A stretch of 64,000 nt of DNA from Dactylorhiza incarnata (taxonomy: Eukaryota; Streptophyta; Magnoliopsida; Asparagales; Orchidaceae): assembly GCA_033032865.1 (NCBI GenBank), contig JAWHQI010000718.1, positions 186,001-250,000 on the forward strand, in the 5' to 3' direction. How positions within the stretch are numbered: the stretch's first letter is position 1; the number at the start of each line of letters is the position of its first letter. The notes under the pieces were generated by a model. It searched no databases. It worked only from the letters and a program-made list of their open reading frames with translations, and was not told the DNA's origin. Below, one piece after another: positions 42,185-53,118 of the stretch. Both the position numbers and the translations under genes were made by a program.

Positions 42185-44178
42185 GAAGTTGAAAATAGCC
42201 CAAGTAGACTCCTCAGCCGAGTGAACGGCCCCTTTGTCAGCGCCTTTGTGAAGATGTCAGCAATGTTATCCTGACTCCGAACATGCTCGACTGAAAGAGA
42301 CCCCTCCAGCACCTTCTCACGAATGAAATGATGCTCGATCTCGATATGCTTGGTCCTCGCGTGACAAACTGGATTAGTAACCAGTTTGAGAGCACTCTCA
42401 GTTGTCGCCGCGGAGCAGAGTCGGACCCCGAACATCCTTATGGACGTCTCCAACCAACCTCCTAATCCAAATGGCGTCTTGAGCTGCCAAGGCCGAAGCC
42501 TTGTATTCCGCTTCCGTGGTTGAGATCAACACGGAATCAAATTCTTGCTGCACCATGATATAGCTGTGGGGCCCGCCATAAAGATGTATCCAGACGTCGA
42601 CTTCCGATCATTCGAATCTCCCCCGTAATCAGCGTCCATGTACCCATGCACGTCGAAGCCCACATCCCTCCTATAAAGGAGACCCATATCCGAGGTCGCC
42701 TTGACATACTTCAATATACTCTTGGCCGCTAGAAGATGAGGCATCCGTGGTTCCGCCATATAATGGCTCACCCTGCCAACTGCATATACAATATCCGGCC
42801 TAGTGATCGTCAGATAGATCAAGCTCCCAACTAGAGCTCGGAACACCAATGGATCTCCCAAAATCCTTCCCTCATCCTTGCGAAGTTTCATGGCCTTCTC
42901 CAGAGGTGTGGAAGTGCACTTCCCTTCCTTCATGCCGAACCGCTCCACGATCCACTCCGCATATCCATCCTGGGACACCAGCACTCCACTCTCCTTCCTC
43001 TGCACCTCGAGTCCAAGGAAGTGGTGCAACTCACCTAAATGCTTCATCTCAAACCTGATGGATAGCTCAGCCCGAAGCGGCGCTACCTCCTCCTTCGAAT
43101 TCCCCGTCACGATCATATCATCGACGTATAGCAGCACGATGACTTGAAGCTCCCCGCTCTTCTTAACGAACAAGCTTGAGTCTGAGTCTGAAGCTCCAAA
43201 CCCACAGAATAACAGATACTCTGCAATTTTTTCATACCACGCCCTCGGCGCTTACTTCAACCCATACAGGGCCTTCTTCAACTTGTAGACATGCTCCGGA
43301 AAATCTTCAGATACGAAGCCTGGCGGCTGGACCATGATGATGTCCTTGTCAATCTCGTCGTACAAGAACACATTCTTTACGTCGAGCTGCCAAATCTTCC
43401 ACCCCCAACACACCGCCAAGGCAATCACAACCCGAACTAAAGTCATTTTTGCCACCAGACTGAATGTCTCTTCATAGTCTTCACTGTATTACTGCGAGAA
43501 TCCCTGAGCCACAAGGCGATCCTTGTACCGCTCGATACCGTCGTCAGCCTTCTTCTTAAGCATGTAGACCCACTTGCATGTCACAGGGGTGATGCCCTTA
43601 GGCTTGGGCACCAGAGACCAAGTCTCATTCTTCTCAAGAGCACTCATCTCTTCCTGCATAGCTGAATCCCACTGTTCCACGCCTTTGGCCTTTTCAAAGC
43701 TCGACGGCTCCCACTTATCCAAGGGACCAACAAAGAAACACGAGACAAAGCTCACCATGTTTCCTCCTATATAGCGATCAGGGGCAATGATAGTTCGCTT
43801 CGATCTCCGCAACGCCATCCCCTGACTCGCAGTATCCTCAGCTGCTTCTTCCCTAGCTCCCCTTCTAGACGTACTCGGAGCATCGCTCCCCCTGCTTCCT
43901 GATCCAGAAGCCTCCGCCTCAGAACTAGATATTGATGGACCACCTGGTGACACAGGTAGCTCCACCTGAAGATTTTCCATAGCATTATCCAGTTCCTCCA
44001 CCCTGCTTTCTGGTAGCTCAACACCAGAACTTCCCTTGTACGACGTCACCTCGTCGAACACGACGTCGCGAGATACAACAAATCTCCGCGTCTCCGGGTC
44101 CATGCACTTCCATCCCTCCATGACTCGAGGAGGGAAAGGAGCTTTCTCAACAGGAGCATGAACCTCTGGAATCTCCAT
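42172..44178 (-). pseudogene. Cop-1 reverse transcriptase-RNase H with fused N-terminus
   Basis: Minus strand. The frame starts at ATG 44178. About 20 residues of unknown origin run into the integrase tail (WKCMDPETRRFVVSRDVVFD), an acidic linker, then copia RT: WDSAMQEEMSALEKNETWSL, WQLDVKNVFLYDEIDK (first Asp), LLYVDDMIVTG (YVDD intact, about 43120) and FEMKHLGELHHFLGLEVQ. RNase H follows with YMDADYGGDSNDRKSTSGYI, then in shifted frames TTEAEYKA and CHARTKHIEIEHHFIREKV. Stops at 43486-43488 and 43249-43251 and a shift near 42530 break it. Catalytic residues are otherwise kept, suggesting recent loss. Confidence 0.85.
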
Positions 44179-44527
44179 TGTTACTCAAAAAACAGGAATT
44201 GCCGAAATAGAAAAAATGCCATAAATTCCAAACGGAGTCGAATTTTTGAAATTTGAGGGCTGAAAAATGCCTGAATGGGGAACTTGTTCAATTTTTGGAT
44301 AGTTCAGGTCGAGCCGGTTCAAACAAGCTTTGAATTTCTGAATTCCGACACCCGGATCAAAAGTTATGGCTTTTTGAAGTTTTGGTGTATTTTAGGTCGA
44401 ATCCAGCAACTTCCTCGCAGCTGATGTTCACCAACCACTCAAAATCTGAAGGTCGCGTGTTGTTCTGTTGGTGCCAAAAAATGTACCAACTCCACACTCG
44501 CTCAAACTGAAGGACAGGGGGTGAGTC
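44179..44527 (-). other. Cop-1 5' leader
   Basis: About 350 bases between the pol-fusion ATG and the next LTR-like sequence. The minus strand near 44470 reads TTTTTTGGCACCAACAGAAC, resembling the region just after copia LTRs, but no tRNA-Met primer site is visible. Nothing coding. Confidence 0.45.
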
Positions 44528-44865
44528 TGTTGGGTGGCCGGTTACTTTGAGCTGAAGAAAAGACAATTTTATTGATATAAAGCTAGTGTTACAGCTGAGG
44601 TTACACTAAAAGCATGAAAAAGAATGCTCCTGAAAAAGAGGTGGAGAGGTCTCTGGAAGGGAGATGGGAAGATCTTCGCGGTCTCCAAAAACTGAGACCG
44701 CTCAAGTCCACGACTAGAGCTGGGAACTCCTCCAAAGATCCACCAACTGGTACCCCTACCCCTCTATTTATAGACGCGTGGCCTGCCCGAATGGGCAGAT
44801 CTGAAAGGTAACGGGCTGCCCGGAAATGCTGAGATTGCTGAGATCACTTTTTACTGAGACCGCTG

Positions 44866-44986
44866 AGATCATCGAGATCGTCTGGACCTGCTGAGATCGT
44901 CTGAGACCGCTGCTGAGACTGCTGAGATCGTCGAGATCGTCTGGACCTGCTGAGATCGTCCGGACCTGCTGAGATCGTCTGGGAAG
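44866..44986 (+). repeat. Short tandem repeat GAGATCGTCTGGACCTGCT
   Basis: Imperfect units of 12-24 bases (CTGAGATCGTC, TGGACCTGCTGAGATCGTC) repeated about seven times. Confidence 0.85.
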
Positions 44987-45039
44987 GAAATCACCTGAAA
45001 AGTGATCACATAAAAATGAGTCAGCACAAGATTCAGACC

Positions 45040-46083
45040 TCTAAGGGGGCGACCTCCCAGGGGCGAGGTCATCCAAAGGGGGAGACCTCCCCGAGGTCAC
45101 CAAATGGGGCGGCCTCCCAGGGGCGAGGTCGCCCAAGGGGGCGACCTCCCAGGGGCGAGGTTGCCCAAAGTCGGCGACCTCCCTGAGGTTGCCTAAGGGG
45201 GCGACCTCCCAGGGGCGAGGTCTCCCAAGGGGGAGACCTCCCAGGGGAGAGGTCGCCCAAAGGGTGTGACCTCCCTAAGGTCGCCCAAGGGTGCGACCTC
45301 CCAGGGGCGAGGTCGCCCAAAGGGGCGACCTCCCTGAGGTCGCCCAAGGGGGCGACATCCCAGGGGCGAGGTCGCCCAAAGAGGGCGACCTCACCGAGGT
45401 CGCCCAAGGGGGCGACCTCCCAGGTGAGAGGTCGCCCAAGGGGGGCGACCTCCCTGTGGTCGCCCAAGGGGGCGACCTCCCTGTGGTCGCCCAAGGGGGC
45501 GACCTCCCAGGGGCGAGGTCGCACAAAGGGGGCTACCTCCCCGAGGTCGCCCAAGGGGGCGAACTCCCAGGGGCGAGGTCGCCCAAAGGGTGCGACCTCC
45601 CCGTGGTCGCTCAAGGGAGCGACCTCCCAGGGGCGAGGTCTCCCTAAAGAGGTCAACCTCCCCGAGGTCTCCTATGGGGGCGACCTCCCAGGGGCGAGTT
45701 CGCCCAAAGGGGGCGACCTCCCCGAGGTCGCCCAAGGGGGCGACCTCACCGAGGTAGCCCAAGGGGTCTACCTCCCAGGGGCGAGGTAGCCCAAAGAGGG
45801 GCGACCTCCCCGAGGTCGCCCAAGGGGGCGACCTCCCGGGGGTGAGGTCGCCCAAAGGGGGCGACCTCCCCGAGGTCGTCCAAGGGGGCAACCTCCCAGG
45901 GGCGAGGTCGCCCAAAGAGGGCGACCTCCCCGAGGTCGCGCAAGGGGGCGACATCCCAGGGGCGAGGTCGCCCAAGGGGGCGACCTCCCAGGGGAGAGGT
46001 CACCCAAAGGGGGCGACCTCCCCGAGGTCGCCCAATGGGGGCGACCTCCCAGGGGCGAGGTCACTCAAATGGGGTGACCTCCC
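45040..46083 (+). repeat. GC-rich hairpin minisatellite, about 34 units
   Basis: Two unit types of about 33 and 28 bases, often alternating. Both contain the inverted pair GGGCGACCTC ... GAGGTCGCCC, with loop CCAGGGGC in the longer and CC in the shorter. Every unit can fold into a hairpin on either strand. The repeat is free of stops in several frames, giving proline/glycine-rich open frames of 80-195 codons on both strands that are composition artefacts rather than genes. Confidence 0.92.
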
Positions 46084-46199
46084 TGAGGAAAACTGCCTGG
46101 AGCTTGGCGACGATGGCCCACCTGGGAGGTAGTAGAACATCCGGGCTTGAAAACCTGGAAATAAGTCAGTTCGAGGTGATCGCCGATTTCTGGGTAAAA

Positions 46200-46490
46200 C
46201 ACTTAGCATTTGAGATTGCACTGGAAGAGTAACAAAAAAGGGTGTTTTGGTCATCTTTAGATTGTAGTCTTCAAGTTGATGCTGAATCCATAGCAGTTGA
46301 GCACAACAGCTACCAGCAGAGATGTATTCTGATTCTGCTATGGAGATTGCTACACTTGTGTGCTTCTTGCTGCTCCAAGAAATCAGTCTTCCTCCAAGGA
46401 ATTGGCATGTTCCTGAGGTACTTTTCCTTTCTTCTTTGCAGACTGCATAATCTGCATCTGAGTAAAATAACCAGTTCTTGGCAGAATTCT
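46200..46490 (-). pseudogene. Sire-3 RNase H remnant
   Basis: Minus strand, mostly in a frame different from the integrase: SDADYAVCKEERKSTSGTCQ, then LISWSSKKHTSVAISIAESE, then QLLWIQHQLEDYNLKMTKTP. These are the copia RNase H blocks (DADYA, KSTSG, WSSKK, AE.EY). The sequence joins directly to the integrase core at about 46490-46500, so RT is missing. Confidence 0.75.
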
Positions 46491-47345
46491 TGTCTTGGAT
46501 CCTGACTGAAATTCTGTACCATGGTCACTTTTAAACTTGACCATAGTACAGTCCATCTCATTCTGGATCTGCCTGACAAAGTTCTTCAAGATACTTAAGG
46601 TATCTGACTTCTTTTTAAGAAAGAATACCCAAGTGAACCTTGAGTAATCATCAACTACCACTAAGGGTATAAGCCTTCCCTCCCAAGATGAGAACTGACA
46701 TAGGACCAAACAAATCCATGTGCAATAGAAATAAGCACCTAGAGGAATCTTTGTCAGAAATGCTTTTAAAGCTGGTCCTTGTCAGCTTCCCAAGTTGGCA
46801 AGCTTGACAAGGACCTTCCTTAATGCACTTAATATTAGGTCCATTTCTTACTTGGTCTTGTGAGAAAAGCTTGCTTATTGTCTTATTGTTAATGTGATCA
46901 AGTCTCTTGTGCCATTGTACACATAGAGCCTCATTGTCATTAGCTACCAGACACACAAGAATGGAAGAATTTGCATTAAAGAATTTTAAGCAATAAATAT
47001 TACCACTCCTAGTGCCAGTTAAGATAGCCTCAGAGTCTAAGGACTTCTTAATCAAACACTTATCCTTGTGGAAGATGATTACAAAACCTAGATCACATAG
47101 TTGACTTATGCTTTTGAGATTATGTTTCAATAACTCAACATAAGCTACCTTTGTGATGGTAATTAGGCCATTAGAAATATTACCATAACCTTTAGTCATC
47201 CCCTTTTTTGAACCTCCAAAGATCACTGTTGGTCCATTCTCCACAGGGATGAAACTCCTTAGATACTTTCTGACTCCTGTCATGTGCCTGGAGCAGCCAC
47301 TATCAAATACCAGATTGGAGATTGATAGGCATTTGGACATACCCT
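46490..47345 (-). pseudogene. Sire-3 protease, GAG-pre-integrase and integrase core
   Basis: Minus strand. FDSGCSRHMTG (about 47283-47315) is the copia protease active site. WHKRLDHINNKTISKLFSQD and CQACQLGKLTRTSF (about 46785-46920) form the zinc-binding HHCC region of integrase. MDLFGPM holds the first catalytic Asp, VVDDYSRFTWVFFLKKKSDT follows, and KSDHGTEF holds the second. The frame shifts once near 46690. The third catalytic residue is lost in the deletion. Confidence 0.87.
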
Positions 47346-47354
47346 TAAGAAGAT

Positions 47355-47724
47355 TTAATTTTCCTTAGGTAACCAATTTGTTTCGGGTCCTTGGTTCCTG
47401 TTAGGAGGATAAAATGGAATGCCACACCACTGAGGGTTATGCACTCTCTTTGCATTGGGTCCTATTGGGTTGAACAAACAGTCCAGGGAAAAGTGGCCAA
47501 TTTTCCCACAACACCAGCACTCATATCTGTTATACCTTCTCTTCTGCCTCACCATTTGATTGGGATGGGAGTGTTGGTGAGCAGGAGGGAATATTACTGA
47601 TCTAACAGGTCTTGTGTGAACATTTACAGGTGTGAGAGTGGAGTGGAGCTGGTCTCACCACTTGTTGGTTCACCTTCCTGGGAATAGGCTTTATGGAAGT
47701 AGCCTTTCCCTTACTCTTGAGTGT
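47355..47724 (-). pseudogene. Sire-3 Gag C-terminus with zinc knuckle
   Basis: Minus strand 47555-47355 carries an intact CX2CX4HX4C knuckle, CWCCGKIGHFSLDC, then FNPIGPNAKRVHNPQW and a tail leading to protease. Upstream to 47724 the frame continues with stops to the solo LTR. Confidence 0.78.
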
Positions 47725-47727
47725 TGT

Positions 47728-49480
47728 TGTACAACTCGGGTTCACCCAGAACTAGAAAACAGATTCAAGTCAAGGTTAGGCTCCAAAAGGAAGAAGTCGA
47801 GCGCGGAGGCAAGCTAGGTGCGATCCCACCTGGGCGAGAGCGAACAGCGAGTAGGGTTTTCACAGACCACTCGCATATGACGCCACCCGCACGAGGGCGA
47901 GCGAGAAGTCTAGCTCGGCAGCAGTGCTTGAAGAACTACTCACGGTAAAAGCCGCGCATGCGCGAATTGTCCAGAGTCGTGAGTGGAACTATATAGCCCG
48001 TTCAAGCGGACCTTACCTTCAGTTCAGCGAACTCTAGTTTGGGTTCGGCGTATTTTACTGCGTTCAGCATACAAGTAACAAAAGCAGGCGAGCCAGAGCC
48101 TCGCGGGCCGTACCCACGATCTCATAGGCAAGCCTGCTTCTTTCCAAGTCTCGGTGTTTGACTGAACTCTATTCTGCGTTCGACGAAATCTGTTCGACGA
48201 ACATCCTTTCTCAGGTTCGACGAACTTGCCTCTTAGTTCGACGAGCGCCACGCTTCAGCCGCGGCGAAATCATCTCAGCGGCTGGGCTGGGAGGGCCGGC
48301 CGTCTCAGCGGCTATTTCTGTCTCGTCCTAGTGGACCTGCTGAGACAAGCGATTATCTCAGCGGGCTCAAGCACCCTCTCAGAGGCTCCCGACTCTGTCT
48401 CAGCGGGAGAGCTCGCAGGAGGAGGTGCGAGACTCGGCCCCGGGGGATGTCGCCGAAAGAGGTGCGAGCGAGGTCTTCACAGACCGCTCACCTAAGTGGG
48501 GTTTCAGGTCCAACAGGTGGAAGAGGTAACAAAGAAGGCGAGTCGGGGCTTCAGGGGTCGCTCGCAGGAAGGCAGGCGAGCCAAGTACTCGCTGACCACT
48601 CGCGAGAAGGCGGACGGGCCAGATTTCTTCCAAGTGTTCGTGTTCGACGAAATCCATTCCGCAGTCCGACGAACTCGCGTCACATCCTTAGTTCGACTGA
48701 TTTTGTTTCTCAGCTCGAACTCGATCGTCCCGCCGGTTCAGCAGATTTACTCCAGGCCAAGGGGAGCTCGCAGAAAGGCACACGAGTCGTGTCCCTGTGA
48801 GCCCAAGTCTCAAGGTCATCTCGCAAGAAGGCAGGCGAGCCAGGCACTCGCTGATCGCTCAAAGGAAGGCGGAGCTCCCTCCCGCATTCGGCGAACTCAG
48901 CTTAGGGTTCGACGAAATTCGTTCTGCGTTCGACGAACGACGAGCTCAAGTTAAGATCGACGAACTCGGCTCGGCGCTCGATGAAATTTGTCCCAGTGGT
49001 TTTCCTCCATCTGCAGCTCAGCTAGACGGGAAGCAAAATTACCCCTCTACCCCTGGTGTTCTGCAGGTAGCCCCTCCAAACAGTGGAGTTTGGATGTTAG
49101 CAGGCCAAATTGGGGTGCGCTTAGTAAAACCAAAAGGCGGAATCCCGCTATTGACAGACCATGAGCAAGAAAACTATAAATAGACCATAAAGGGCACCTT
49201 GGGAGAGGATTCCAATCTCAGTTCTCTGAGCTTCTTCTTCCCTCGGTTACATTGGTTCAGCTCTCTAGCTCTCCAAGGTGCCCAAGTCTCAGCTTTGGCT
49301 TGGGAGGGGAAGCGCTCAACGATCTTTCGGGTTTGTGGTGGGACCTCCTCGCTGTGAATAAGGTCATAGTCTGTTTCCGAGTCCCCAGTCTGCTCCTTTC
49401 GAGGGACTAGTCAGGGTTAGCTGCCCCTCAACTTGTTGAGGGCCCGAGCTTCACAAGATACAGAGAAATCGGTTTCAACA
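47728..49480 (+). repeat. Solo LTR, plus orientation, probably gypsy (Tat-like)
   Basis: About 1.75 kb from TGTACAACTCGGG to GGTTTCAACA, inside Sire-3 Gag. Possible target duplication GTTGT / GCTGT (one mismatch; a start at 47725 is an alternative). A plus-strand TATA box CTATAAATAG lies at about 49173-49182. U3 carries many GTTCGACGAA motifs (48040-48975) and CTCAGCGG(C/G) blocks (48285-48410). The GTTCACCCAGAA near its start and TCGG(C/T)TTCAACA at its end recall the Tat-1 LTR. No internal region or second LTR. Confidence 0.65.
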
Positions 49481-49685
49481 GCTGTTGTTATAGGTCAATT
49501 GGGCAGAAGGAACTGAAACTAGCACCTTCTTAAAAGAAGATTGAGCTTCACAACAATTGTCCTTGTCAGTCTCTTGATTGAATTCTATACCATCTCTGAA
49601 TGATCCAGAGAAGGTATCATTAATGGGCAACACTGTCTAGGGCACAGAGAAACTTGCAACAAGTTTCTTCTCAGACATCAACATT
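49481..49685 (-). pseudogene. Sire-3 Gag, middle segment
   Basis: Minus-strand Gag between the two insertions. At its right end the frame reads MLMSEKKLVAS and meets, across Sire-4 and one target copy, the Gag frame that stops at 56137, so the target site was a single open frame before Sire-4 arrived. One stop near 49637. Confidence 0.7.
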
Positions 49686-51186
49686 GTTGTTTCTGGGGTG
49701 TCTACTTAATCACCTAGAGGGGGGTGAATAGGTTTTTCTTTGTATAATATCCCCCTTTAGGTTTTTCTTACTTTCTGTAAATAGATCTAAGAAATAAAGA
49801 ACAAGCCACAGAAAGCACACAACGATCTATAGAGGTTCCTCAAGACCAGGTGTCTTTAGTAGTCCTCTCTCCCTCTGCGCCTACCCAGCAGTGTGCTGGG
49901 CTCGGCAAACTCCGCCAAAAGATTCAGGCCCTCAAGCCTTACAACATGGACCCGCAAGTCCCAATAGCATAGGCCCTCAAGCCCCTACTGCCCCTGAGCC
50001 CGCAAGCTCGACACTCAGGCCATCAAGCCCTACCACACGGACCTGCAAGTCCCAACAGCCTAGACCCGCAAGCCCCTACTGCCCCCCGAGCCCTCAAGCT
50101 CGACAAGAAGCACCCACAAGTGCACTGCCCTGGCCCTCAAGCCTCACATCTCTCCAGCCCTTAAGCTAAACGGTTTGGCCCGCAAGCCTTACAAGAGAAT
50201 ACAGTAATAAAATAAACTATTTCTGCAGCCAGATGAAATCTGGCTACTTAGCCTTGATGAAGATCGGCTTTTTAAGGATGAAGAAGATGCTTCTCGATTT
50301 TGAGTTTCAGCTCTTGATCTTCTTTAGCCTCTTCTTCTTTTGCCTGATGTTCAACGACGACTTCTCAATCAATAGAGATGACAGATTCTTATGAGAACTC
50401 CTGAATCTTTTTCTCGTTCTTCTCCCTGAAAAAATACTATTCTATTGAAGAGCGACGAGATTCCTTTTCACGTTCTTTTTCTTGCACAGCAAGCCTCCTT
50501 TTTCTAGGGAAACACTGTTCCATTTTATAGAATGGACCAGCCGTATAACGGTCATATTCACTTTCCTTTCCTGTCAGACGCCCATCCATCATAGCCGGTG
50601 TAGATTGGACAATCAGGCGGCGGCATTAATTGCTGACAGCGCATCTGCAAGACTTGAATTCTGTCTTGAAGATATCTGCATCATTACGACGACAAGCTGT
50701 CTCTGACTTTGTTGTCGCGATCTTCCTTCTGCCACTGATGGAGGTATCTCGATGATATAAGATATCCTGGCGATTCTGTATATACGACGACCTTCTTTCT
50801 CTGACAGTGTTGTTGTGAGCTTCCTTATTACATCATGTCGTCGTAATCTCATTGTTTTCTCAACGACATGCCTTCTTCATGTCGATATCCAATTTCATCA
50901 GTCAACCTTAGCATTGTCAGCGACAAGACTTCTTTATGAGGATATCTACTCTTCTTGACAGTATGCCCACTTTGTTGATGTCGACGATACTTCATCTTCT
51001 CAGCGTTTGCTTTGCTCATCATTACAACGATAAGCATTCTTTGTCGACGACATCACTTGTCCTTCTCGATGATATTGCTTTAATTTCCTGAGATAATAAG
51101 ATAGAGAGATAATCAAATACAAAGTGAAGTATTCTTGACATGATGACTTCTTCAAATCAAGAATCATGTGGGCAAGATTCCCAACA
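49686..51186 (-). repeat. Sire-4 3' LTR
   Basis: TGTTGTTTCTGG to TTCCCAACA (plus strand), 1501 bp. The Sirevirus block CCTAGAGGGGGGTGAATAGG is near its left end. A tandem array of CC(C/T)(G/T)CAAGCCC-like units fills 49915-50190. TATA box on the minus strand at 50522-50530. U3 (50640-51080) is dotted with CGACGATA / TATCGTCG-like motifs. Confidence 0.9.
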
Positions 51187-51500
51187 ATCTCCCCCTATTT
51201 GAAGAAGTCAGAATCTCAATTCAAGACTACAAACACTTGACAATAACAACTTTAAACTTTAAATAAAGCATATAAACGTGTAACTTTCTACTTAGCTTCC
51301 TGAGTCCATCAGACATGATGTAGCTCCCCCTTGGTGTGATCCCTCTTCTTTTGTGGCTCCCCCTATCTTTAGGGTCTCCTTGAGCACCATTTCTCCCCCT
51401 TTCTGACTTCTTACCCTAAACCCTAAACCCTCTAACCAAGGAGTAGCATAAGCTCCCCCTTGATTTGATGTCTCTTCTTTACGGCTCCCTTTCTGACTTC
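51187..51500 (-). other. Sire-4 polypurine tract and PPT-like repeats
   Basis: On the minus strand AAATAGGGGGAGAT adjoins the LTR, with further AGGGGGAGC blocks at about 51322, 51355, 51394 and 51450. Two to three units of CCCTAAA lie between (51414-51430). Multiple PPTs are a Sirevirus trait. Confidence 0.8.
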
Positions 51501-51980
51501 TTTCCTGTCTTCCTTGCACCGTGCATAATCTGTTTCTGAATGTCTAGCATAACCTGCATAACCTACAGAACCTGTATCTGATTTCTGACGTATACTTATG
51601 TATGATATTTTGCTAGCTAAGCACACATTATCAGTTATCAGCAGGCAATAACTAGATATAGTAGTAACTGCAGTTTTATGAATACCGTGCACATTAAGCA
51701 TGTCACAGTAATATCATGCATATGCCTTATAAGCAGGCACATATAAGTGTTCTAGAATTGTTCATATGCAAGACAGGTCATTTAGCTGGATTAAATGTTC
51801 TTAAAATGAGCTTAAGAAATAAATGTCTTTCAGTTGTTGATAAGCAGTGCAGTCTTTGCTGGAGCTGGCGTTCTTTGCTTCTTTCTTCATCTTTCGCCTA
51901 TAAAAGTTCTGTGGCTTTGGAATCTTCTTTGGAGGAGGAGGGGGACCATGGGGAAAAGCCATCTTATGTCTTGCTCTTTC

Positions 51981-52757
51981 TTACAGATTTTTTATGTGAC
52001 GATTCCATTCGATGGAGGAGTACACTCTCTCATGGTTATTCTGACCATGTCCAAACGCGATCCACGATTCTGTGATGATCACTCTTGAACGAGGACTCCA
52101 TCTACCAGCTTCTGGGTCCTGTTCAACCTCACTTAGCCTTTTCTTCCTGTACTCCTCGCTGGATGTTCTCCTTCTCTTCCTAGTTGTTACAGATTCATCC
52201 GATTCGGTTTTAGAGCCGGAGCTGGAAGAGGGTTCATTGGGTATGTATTCATAGGGGGTTACTTGAAGCGATTGCATTACCTGATTACTTACCCATTTCG
52301 CTTGATGCGAGCAAGCAGCTATGTTTCCCTTGATCTCTTCCCGGATTTCTTCTTCAATTCTCCTTTCCCCGTCTTGGAGTACTTCTCTCACTGACTCCTT
52401 TAGTTCAAATATCTGTTCAAGAGTTTCTTGATCCCCGACATCAATAAAGTTTCTTAGTTCCATAACACGAGCGTCTAGGGTTTTCTCTTGGTTGGTGAGT
52501 TTGTCCATGATGAGGTTCGTGGACTCCTCATGTTGAGTTTGCAGTTGAGTGATGTCCTCCTTTACTGACTTTATTTCCTCCTTCATCTCATCCCTGATTT
52601 TGTTTTCCATTTTTTCTATAAGGGCTTCCATCCGCTCCCATAGAATCTCGCCTGTTCCTTTTTCGGTTGACATTGTTTCTGGGAAGACGATAGATCGGAG
52701 ACAAAGAGGTGGTTTATCGAGGAATGTATTAAGGCAAATGAGCTCCAACCTTGGCAT
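51981..52757 (-). CDS. Sire-4 third frame: coiled-coil protein with basic patch
   Basis: 258 open codons; the start most like the homologue is Met30 (52668-52670). From there, residues 30-175 are strongly charged with heptad-like leucine/isoleucine spacing (MEALIEKMENKIRDEMKEEI ...), ending in CSHQAKWVSNQVMQSLQVTP. A Ser/Glu-rich stretch and a basic patch TTRKRRRTSSEEYRKKRL (a possible nuclear localisation signal) follow. No signal peptide or membrane segment is visible. It lies between gag and the 3' LTR, where Sireviruses such as SIRE1 carry an 'env-like' frame. The Sire-6 frame at 62026-62514 shares the SHQA.W..NQV signature. Function unknown. Confidence 0.65.
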   Translation of the reverse strand: MPRLELICLNTFLDKPPLCLRSIVFPETMSTEKGTGEILWERMEALIEKMENKIRDEMKEEIKSVKEDITQLQTQHEESTNLIMDKLTNQEKTLDARVMELRNFIDVGDQETLEQIFELKESVREVLQDGERRIEEEIREEIKGNIAACSHQAKWVSNQVMQSLQVTPYEYIPNEPSSSSGSKTESDESVTTRKRRRTSSEEYRKKRLSEVEQDPEAGRWSPRSRVIITESWIAFGHGQNNHERVYSSIEWNRHIKNL

Positions 52758-53118
52758 TCACTTTACTTATAGGGGGAGTAGGTGAAGGGGCGCGCACTCA
52801 TTGTTGAGTTTATCGAGGCATCAATGTATGTTGCATCGAATGGCTCTAATTTATCTAATTTAATAAGATTTATGTTATTTAGACGCAGTTCCGACGGTAC
52901 TATTTTGTCGTTTGAAATACATCTAGGATACCCATTCTTCCTAATGCCTCTGCTTAAGGAATTCTCCCGCCCTGCTTGGGTGTTGTCTTTTGGTACCAAT
53001 CCTGCACCAAGATTGTTAGAGTGCTAATTTTATTGTTCTGTCGTAGGGCCAGAACATCCACCTTGTCCAAGGCCCAGATTTACTTTTGGTGGGCACTTGG
53101 GCTACCTGCCAGACAAGA
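52758..53118 (-). other. Sire-4 pol-deletion scar region
   Basis: Between the third frame and Gag only about 360 bases remain where pol (normally over 4 kb) should be. The minus strand near 53090-53120 still follows the end of Gag (a degenerate tail before the protease), then no recognisable domain. The exact junction is not visible by eye. Confidence 0.55.

Larger units (their letters stand above)
41010..44527 (-). mobile_element. Cop-1: minus-strand copia with shortened pol
   Basis: 3' LTR 41010-42168, purine tract next to it, then RNase H, RT and a short integrase remnant, then a 5' leader up to about 44527. Gag, protease and most of integrase are missing, apparently through an internal deletion that left an open frame. 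The next LTR-like sequence (44528 onward) differs from the 3' LTR, so the 5' boundary is uncertain. It interrupts Tek-3. Confidence 0.75.
44528..46085 (-). repeat. LTR-like sequence with expanded repeats (right boundary approximate)
   Basis: Begins TGTTGGGTGGCC on the plus strand; a minus-strand TATA box CTATAAATAG lies at about 44763-44772, and GCGGTCTC / GAGACCGC motifs flank 44677-44702. Beyond TATA, in what would be U3, are two tandem repeats (44866-44986 and 45040-46083). It is organised like the Cop-1 3' LTR (TTTATTGAT near the start, TATTTATAG later) but is not the same sequence. It may be the 5' LTR of a sister family joined by recombination. Confidence 0.45.

Noticed and set aside
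45069..45975. Long proline/glycine-rich open frames on both strands (up to 195 codons)
   Set aside because: They arise from a stop-free GC-rich minisatellite; frames on both strands are equally open and have no start context or homology.
45040..46083. CRISPR-like array of repeats
   Set aside because: Units are contiguous and palindromic without unique spacers; this is a plant retrotransposon context.
51981..52757. Viral-type envelope gene
   Set aside because: No signal peptide, membrane segment or glycoprotein-like cysteine pattern; only its position recalls 'env-like' frames.
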